Shown here in pieces: positions 3,715 to 5,746 of a DNA stretch of 5,746 nucleotides. The notes beneath the pieces are model-generated. The model had not been told where the DNA came from and searched no databases. It worked only from the letters and a program-made list of their open reading frames with translations. Each line of letters starts with the position of its first letter. The first letter of the stretch is position 1. Source of the DNA: an uncultured Flavobacterium sp. (GTDB lineage: Bacteria > Bacteroidota > Bacteroidia > Flavobacteriales > Flavobacteriaceae); the NCBI RefSeq assembly GCF_937876455.1, contig NZ_CALFIG010000241.1:1-5746 (forward strand). Reading direction: 5' to 3'. A program made the position numbers and the translations under genes.

Positions 3715-5484
3715 ATGGCGATCAATATGGATTATAAAATCATCAAGCAATATTTGGACAAGCAAAAGATTAAGGTTGTTGAAACCTATGATTTTGAGAA
3801 TAAAAAAGTAAAATACTCTGAAAAGATCAAGGGTTGGAAGATTGATAAGTTTAGAGGCGATGAAGAAATCGTCAGAGCTTTTGTTCTTGCTAAACTTGTA
3901 AATGAATTAGGATACAAACCTGAAAACATTGAACTTGAAAAGCAATATGATATTGGAAGACCGAAAGTAAACAAGCCCAGAATTGATATTATTGTCAGAG
4001 ATGATAAAGGCGATGCTTTTCTTTATATTGAATTAAAAAGTCCACAAGATTATGAGAAAGACAAAGATGAAGTAATTGAAAAACAACTTTTCAATCTTGC
4101 CTCACAAGAAAAAGGACAAGGCAACAATGTTAAATATCTTGTTCTTTACACTTTTGAACCAAACGAAAGTGAAATAAAAGGCAAGTGTATTTTGATTGAT
4201 TATGAAAAGTTTACTTCTTTTGATTCATGGAAAGAAGTCAGAGATTTTGCCGATGAATTGCCTGAAAGATACGGAAAAGCACAAAAAGAGCCATACATAA
4301 AAAATGGTAAAAAAGATTTAGAAACAAGTTTTACTCATGAGCAATTAGACGGACTTAGAAAAAATTTACACAATGTTCTTTGGGGTGGCGGTGGAACTGA
4401 TGATAATGATGTTTTTTCTTCTTTGGTAAATATCATTCTTGCCAAAATTCAAGATGAATCAGAAAAGAAAAAAGGCGAAAAATATGACTTTCAGATTTTC
4501 TCATTCAAAGACGGAGAAAGTTTTGAATCTAACGAACAACTTTTTGAAAGAATAAACGAGCTTTACAGAAGAGCATTAAAACAAAGATTAAATATTGTTG
4601 ATGAGGCAAAACTTAGAAAGTCCTTTGTTATAGACGAAAACAAGTTTTCACTTAACAAGTTAAAATATACAGTAGCAGAACTTGAAAGATTTAGTTTTGT
4701 GGACGGAAAAAACAGTTTTAACGGAAAAGATATTTTGGGAGACTTTTTTGAAGGAATTATCAGAGAAGGATTTAAACAAACAAAAGGACAATTTTTTACT
4801 CATATTAATGTCGTTAAATTCCTGCTTTGGGGCTTACAACTTGATAAATTAGCTATTGATAGAGTAAACAACGATTTGGAAATCCCCTATTTGATTGATC
4901 CAAGTGCAGGTAGCGGAACTTTCCTTATTGAGTACATGAAATTTATCACTGAAAATGTTAAAAGAAGATTTAAAGATAAACTACACGAAACGAGAGATGT
5001 AGAAGATAAATTTCATCAATGGTTTATGCCAGACCATAGAGAAAATAAATGGGCTTCCAATTTTATTTATGGTGTAGAAATCAATTTCAATCTCGGAACT
5101 GCGACAAAAGTAAATATGATTTTACACGGAGACGGCTCAACCAATATTTTTGTCAAAGACGGACTTTTGCCTTTCAAATTTTACGACAAAGAAACTGCTC
5201 CAAACTTCCTAAAACAATACGAACAAGACAAAGTTTATTTTGACAAAGAGGTAAACGGACAATTTGATTGCATTATCACTAATCCGCCTTTTAGTGTTGA
5301 TTTAGATAATGACACAAAAAAGAATGTCAAAAATGAATTTATTTTTGGAGACAAAAAGAATTCTGAAAATTTGTTTGTAGAAAGATGGTATCAACTCCTT
5401 AAACCAAATGGGCGTTTCGGTGTTGTTTTGCCTGAAAGTGTTTTTGATACAACTGAAAATAAATATATTAGATTTTCTACTTGA
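3715..5484 (+). CDS. HsdR-N-like nuclease / N-6 adenine DNA methylase fusion, 3' truncated
   Basis: 589 codons are readable; true homology stops near residue 586 (5472). Residues about 45-150 resemble the HsdR N-terminal PD-(D/E)xK-type domain: RIDIIV with D91, then YIELKSP with E106 and K108. Residues about 200-330 form a helical region, as in HsdM N-termini. Residues about 340-586 form an N6 adenine methylase of the HsdM type. Its elements are DFFEGIIREGFKQTKGQFFT (343-362), motif I DPSAGSGTF (395-403) for S-adenosylmethionine, VEIN (454-457), and the catalytic NPPF (523-526) with the KPNGRFGVVLPES strand after it. One chain would both methylate adenine and possibly cut DNA, as in type IIG or type I-like systems. 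The methylase end and any target-recognition domain are missing because the reading joins foreign sequence (RFST, then TGA). Alternative start: Met5 at 3727. Confidence 0.88.
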   Translation: MAINMDYKIIKQYLDKQKIKVVETYDFENKKVKYSEKIKGWKIDKFRGDEEIVRAFVLAKLVNELGYKPENIELEKQYDIGRPKVNKPRIDIIVRDDKGDAFLYIELKSPQDYEKDKDEVIEKQLFNLASQEKGQGNNVKYLVLYTFEPNESEIKGKCILIDYEKFTSFDSWKEVRDFADELPERYGKAQKEPYIKNGKKDLETSFTHEQLDGLRKNLHNVLWGGGGTDDNDVFSSLVNIILAKIQDESEKKKGEKYDFQIFSFKDGESFESNEQLFERINELYRRALKQRLNIVDEAKLRKSFVIDENKFSLNKLKYTVAELERFSFVDGKNSFNGKDILGDFFEGIIREGFKQTKGQFFTHINVVKFLLWGLQLDKLAIDRVNNDLEIPYLIDPSAGSGTFLIEYMKFITENVKRRFKDKLHETRDVEDKFHQWFMPDHRENKWASNFIYGVEINFNLGTATKVNMILHGDGSTNIFVKDGLLPFKFYDKETAPNFLKQYEQDKVYFDKEVNGQFDCIITNPPFSVDLDNDTKKNVKNEFIFGDKKNSENLFVERWYQLLKPNGRFGVVLPESVFDTTENKYIRFST

Positions 5485-5506
5485 ACAAAAGCTAAAATAT
5501 ATTTAT
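5459..5506. repeat. 11-bp inverted repeat at a chimeric junction
   Basis: ATAAATATATT (5459-5469) is the exact reverse complement of AATATATTTAT (5496-5506), with 26 bases between. The left copy lies in the methylase codons for NKYI; the right copy, read on the minus strand, lies in the DKYI codons of the synthetase-like fragment. The join between two unrelated genes in opposite orientation thus occurs where both encode a similar AT-rich word. This is the pattern expected of microhomology-driven joining, in the cell or during whole-genome amplification. Confidence 0.6.
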
Positions 5507-5633
5507 CCATAAAATTATCTGAAGATAAAGAAAAATTTGCCTTAATTCCATCGGAGTTTGCATAAAGCGTAAAGAAGTTATAGGCGTTCCAAATTGGTTT
5601 TAGTACTAGACGCACCGTATCGCGCACCATATT
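5490..5633 (-). pseudogene. Isoleucyl-tRNA synthetase-like fragment
   Basis: About 45 residues resembling the junction of the catalytic and anticodon-binding regions of class I isoleucyl-tRNA synthetase. Characteristic stretches are VRDTVRLVLKPIWNAYNFF, TLYANSDGIKANF and DNFMDKYILA. The intact enzyme is around 1000 residues and attaches isoleucine to its tRNA in the cytoplasm. Here the reading is bounded by a thioredoxin-like fragment upstream and by antisense methylase sequence downstream, so it cannot be functional. It lies in one continuous frame with both, giving a spurious 117-residue reading with an ATG at 5744. Family assignment is from remembered motifs. Confidence 0.65.
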
Positions 5634-5746
5634 ACCTTCTTTATCAATCAAATATTTTGCAGGCCAATAGCGGTTTTTAAAGGCTAGCCACGTATCTAGA
5701 TTACTATCTAAAGCAACAGGATATTGAATATTATGTTCACCCATAG
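5631..5746 (-). pseudogene. Thioredoxin-like (DipZ/TlpA-type redoxin) fragment, open at window end
   Basis: About 38 residues matching the strand-and-loop region after the active site of redoxin-family proteins. HNIQYPVALDSNLDTWLAF is followed by NRYWPAKYLIDKEGN, where WPAKYLID carries the cis-proline region typical of DipZ- and TlpA-like thiol-disulfide proteins. The CxxC active site would lie to the right of the window. The reading is open to the window edge, so the ATG at 5742-5744 need not be a start. After KEGN it changes without a frame break into synthetase-like sequence, where the family would normally continue with a strand such as IRYTHFGEG. Confidence 0.65.

Larger units (their letters stand above)
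3519..5472 (+). mobile_element. Integron gene cassette 4 (methylase), right end missing
   Basis: The cassette begins at the cut point after G3518 with TTAGGCGACA. Its attC is not seen: an R'' box resembling GTCGCCTAAC would be expected at its far end, but the methylase reading and the cassette break off near 5472 where unrelated fragments begin. The leader is long (about 195 bases) and carries a G-run/hairpin element and a promoter-like pair of hexamers. A methylase gene of this size would make it a large cassette. Alternatively, the methylase is chromosomal DNA flanking the last attC of the array. Confidence 0.55.

Noticed and set aside
1993..3974. Open readings on the opposite strand or in other frames inside the GNAT gene (1993-2199, 2227-2484, 2474-2692, 2488-2670), the HEPN-like gene (2973-3245) and the methylase (3786-3974).
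   Set aside because: They overlap clearly coding frames or attC folds, have low-complexity Phe/Ser/Leu-rich translations typical of AT-rich antisense reading, and show no recognisable domain.
5049..5243. A 64-codon + strand reading inside the methylase gene.
   Set aside because: It lies out of frame within the conserved methylase region between motifs I and IV and looks like a frame shadow.
200..5472. Alternative genetic code with UGA read as glycine, as in Gracilibacteria and Absconditabacteria.
   Set aside because: All five genes are intact with standard stops, the four complete ones end in TAA, and none needs UGA read as a sense codon. The TGA at 5482-5484 lies at the chimeric join. Absence of internal UGA argues against recoding of these genes but says little about the host.
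5391..5744. A single 117-residue minus-strand gene at the right end.
   Set aside because: Its parts match thioredoxin-like, synthetase-like and antisense methylase sequence in turn, so it is a product of joining, not a gene.
1..5746. CRISPR array, tRNA or rRNA genes.
   Set aside because: No regularly spaced direct repeats and no tRNA cloverleaf or conserved rRNA segments were seen. The recurring elements are attC folds.

Overview
The window is an AT-rich piece of a cassette array from an integron of the sedentary chromosomal type. It is followed by about 270 bp of scrambled gene fragments that probably do not belong here. No integrase gene is present. The array is diagnosed from the intergenic DNA. 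Each intergenic block ends in an attC-like site with a cut-site GTT (G61, G2060, G2733, G3518). The bases after each GTT are complementary to the R'' box (..AAC) at the far end of the same cassette: GTTGCAC with GTGCAAC, GTTATCGG with CCGATAAC, GTTAGTGGC with GCCACTAAC. This is the relation expected of circular integron cassettes inserted one after another.

Layout: the right half of an attC (1-67). Cassette 1 (62-2060) holds two convergent genes, a lipoprotein with a coiled coil (200-658, +) and a secreted three-repeat SLH protein (660-1769, -). Cassette 2 (2061-2733) holds a GNAT acetyltransferase (2095-2571, +). Cassette 3 (2734-3518) holds an unrecognised 219-residue protein with a HEPN-like R-x5-H motif (2759-3418, +). 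Cassette 4 (from 3519, open on the right) holds an N-6 adenine methylase with an N-terminal HsdR-N-like nuclease domain (from 3715, +), cut off after motif IV near 5472. After that, on the minus strand, come a fragment resembling isoleucyl-tRNA synthetase and a thioredoxin-like fragment in one artificial reading frame. These look like two chimeric joints.

The three complete attC sites share one geometry: R'' ending AAC, one A, an 11-bp stem, GTT, a variable loop, AAC, an unpaired TT, the other stem arm, RAAC, then GTT. Stem sequences differ while pairing is kept, so the fold appears to be under selection. In addition, the cassette ends carry inverted repeats much longer than the usual 7-10 nt R boxes (about 15, 22 and up to 79 bp).

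Organism: no start codon has a convincing Shine-Dalgarno. The cysteine-bearing SLH repeat style and the synthetase fragment recall Patescibacteria/CPR groups such as Peregrinibacteria or Gracilibacteria, but this is inference from memory and cassette genes can be foreign to the host. All genes read without UGA recoding. The genes do not form one pathway. As a set they fit a stockpile of independent cassettes: cell-envelope proteins, an acetyltransferase and two plausible phage-defence functions.
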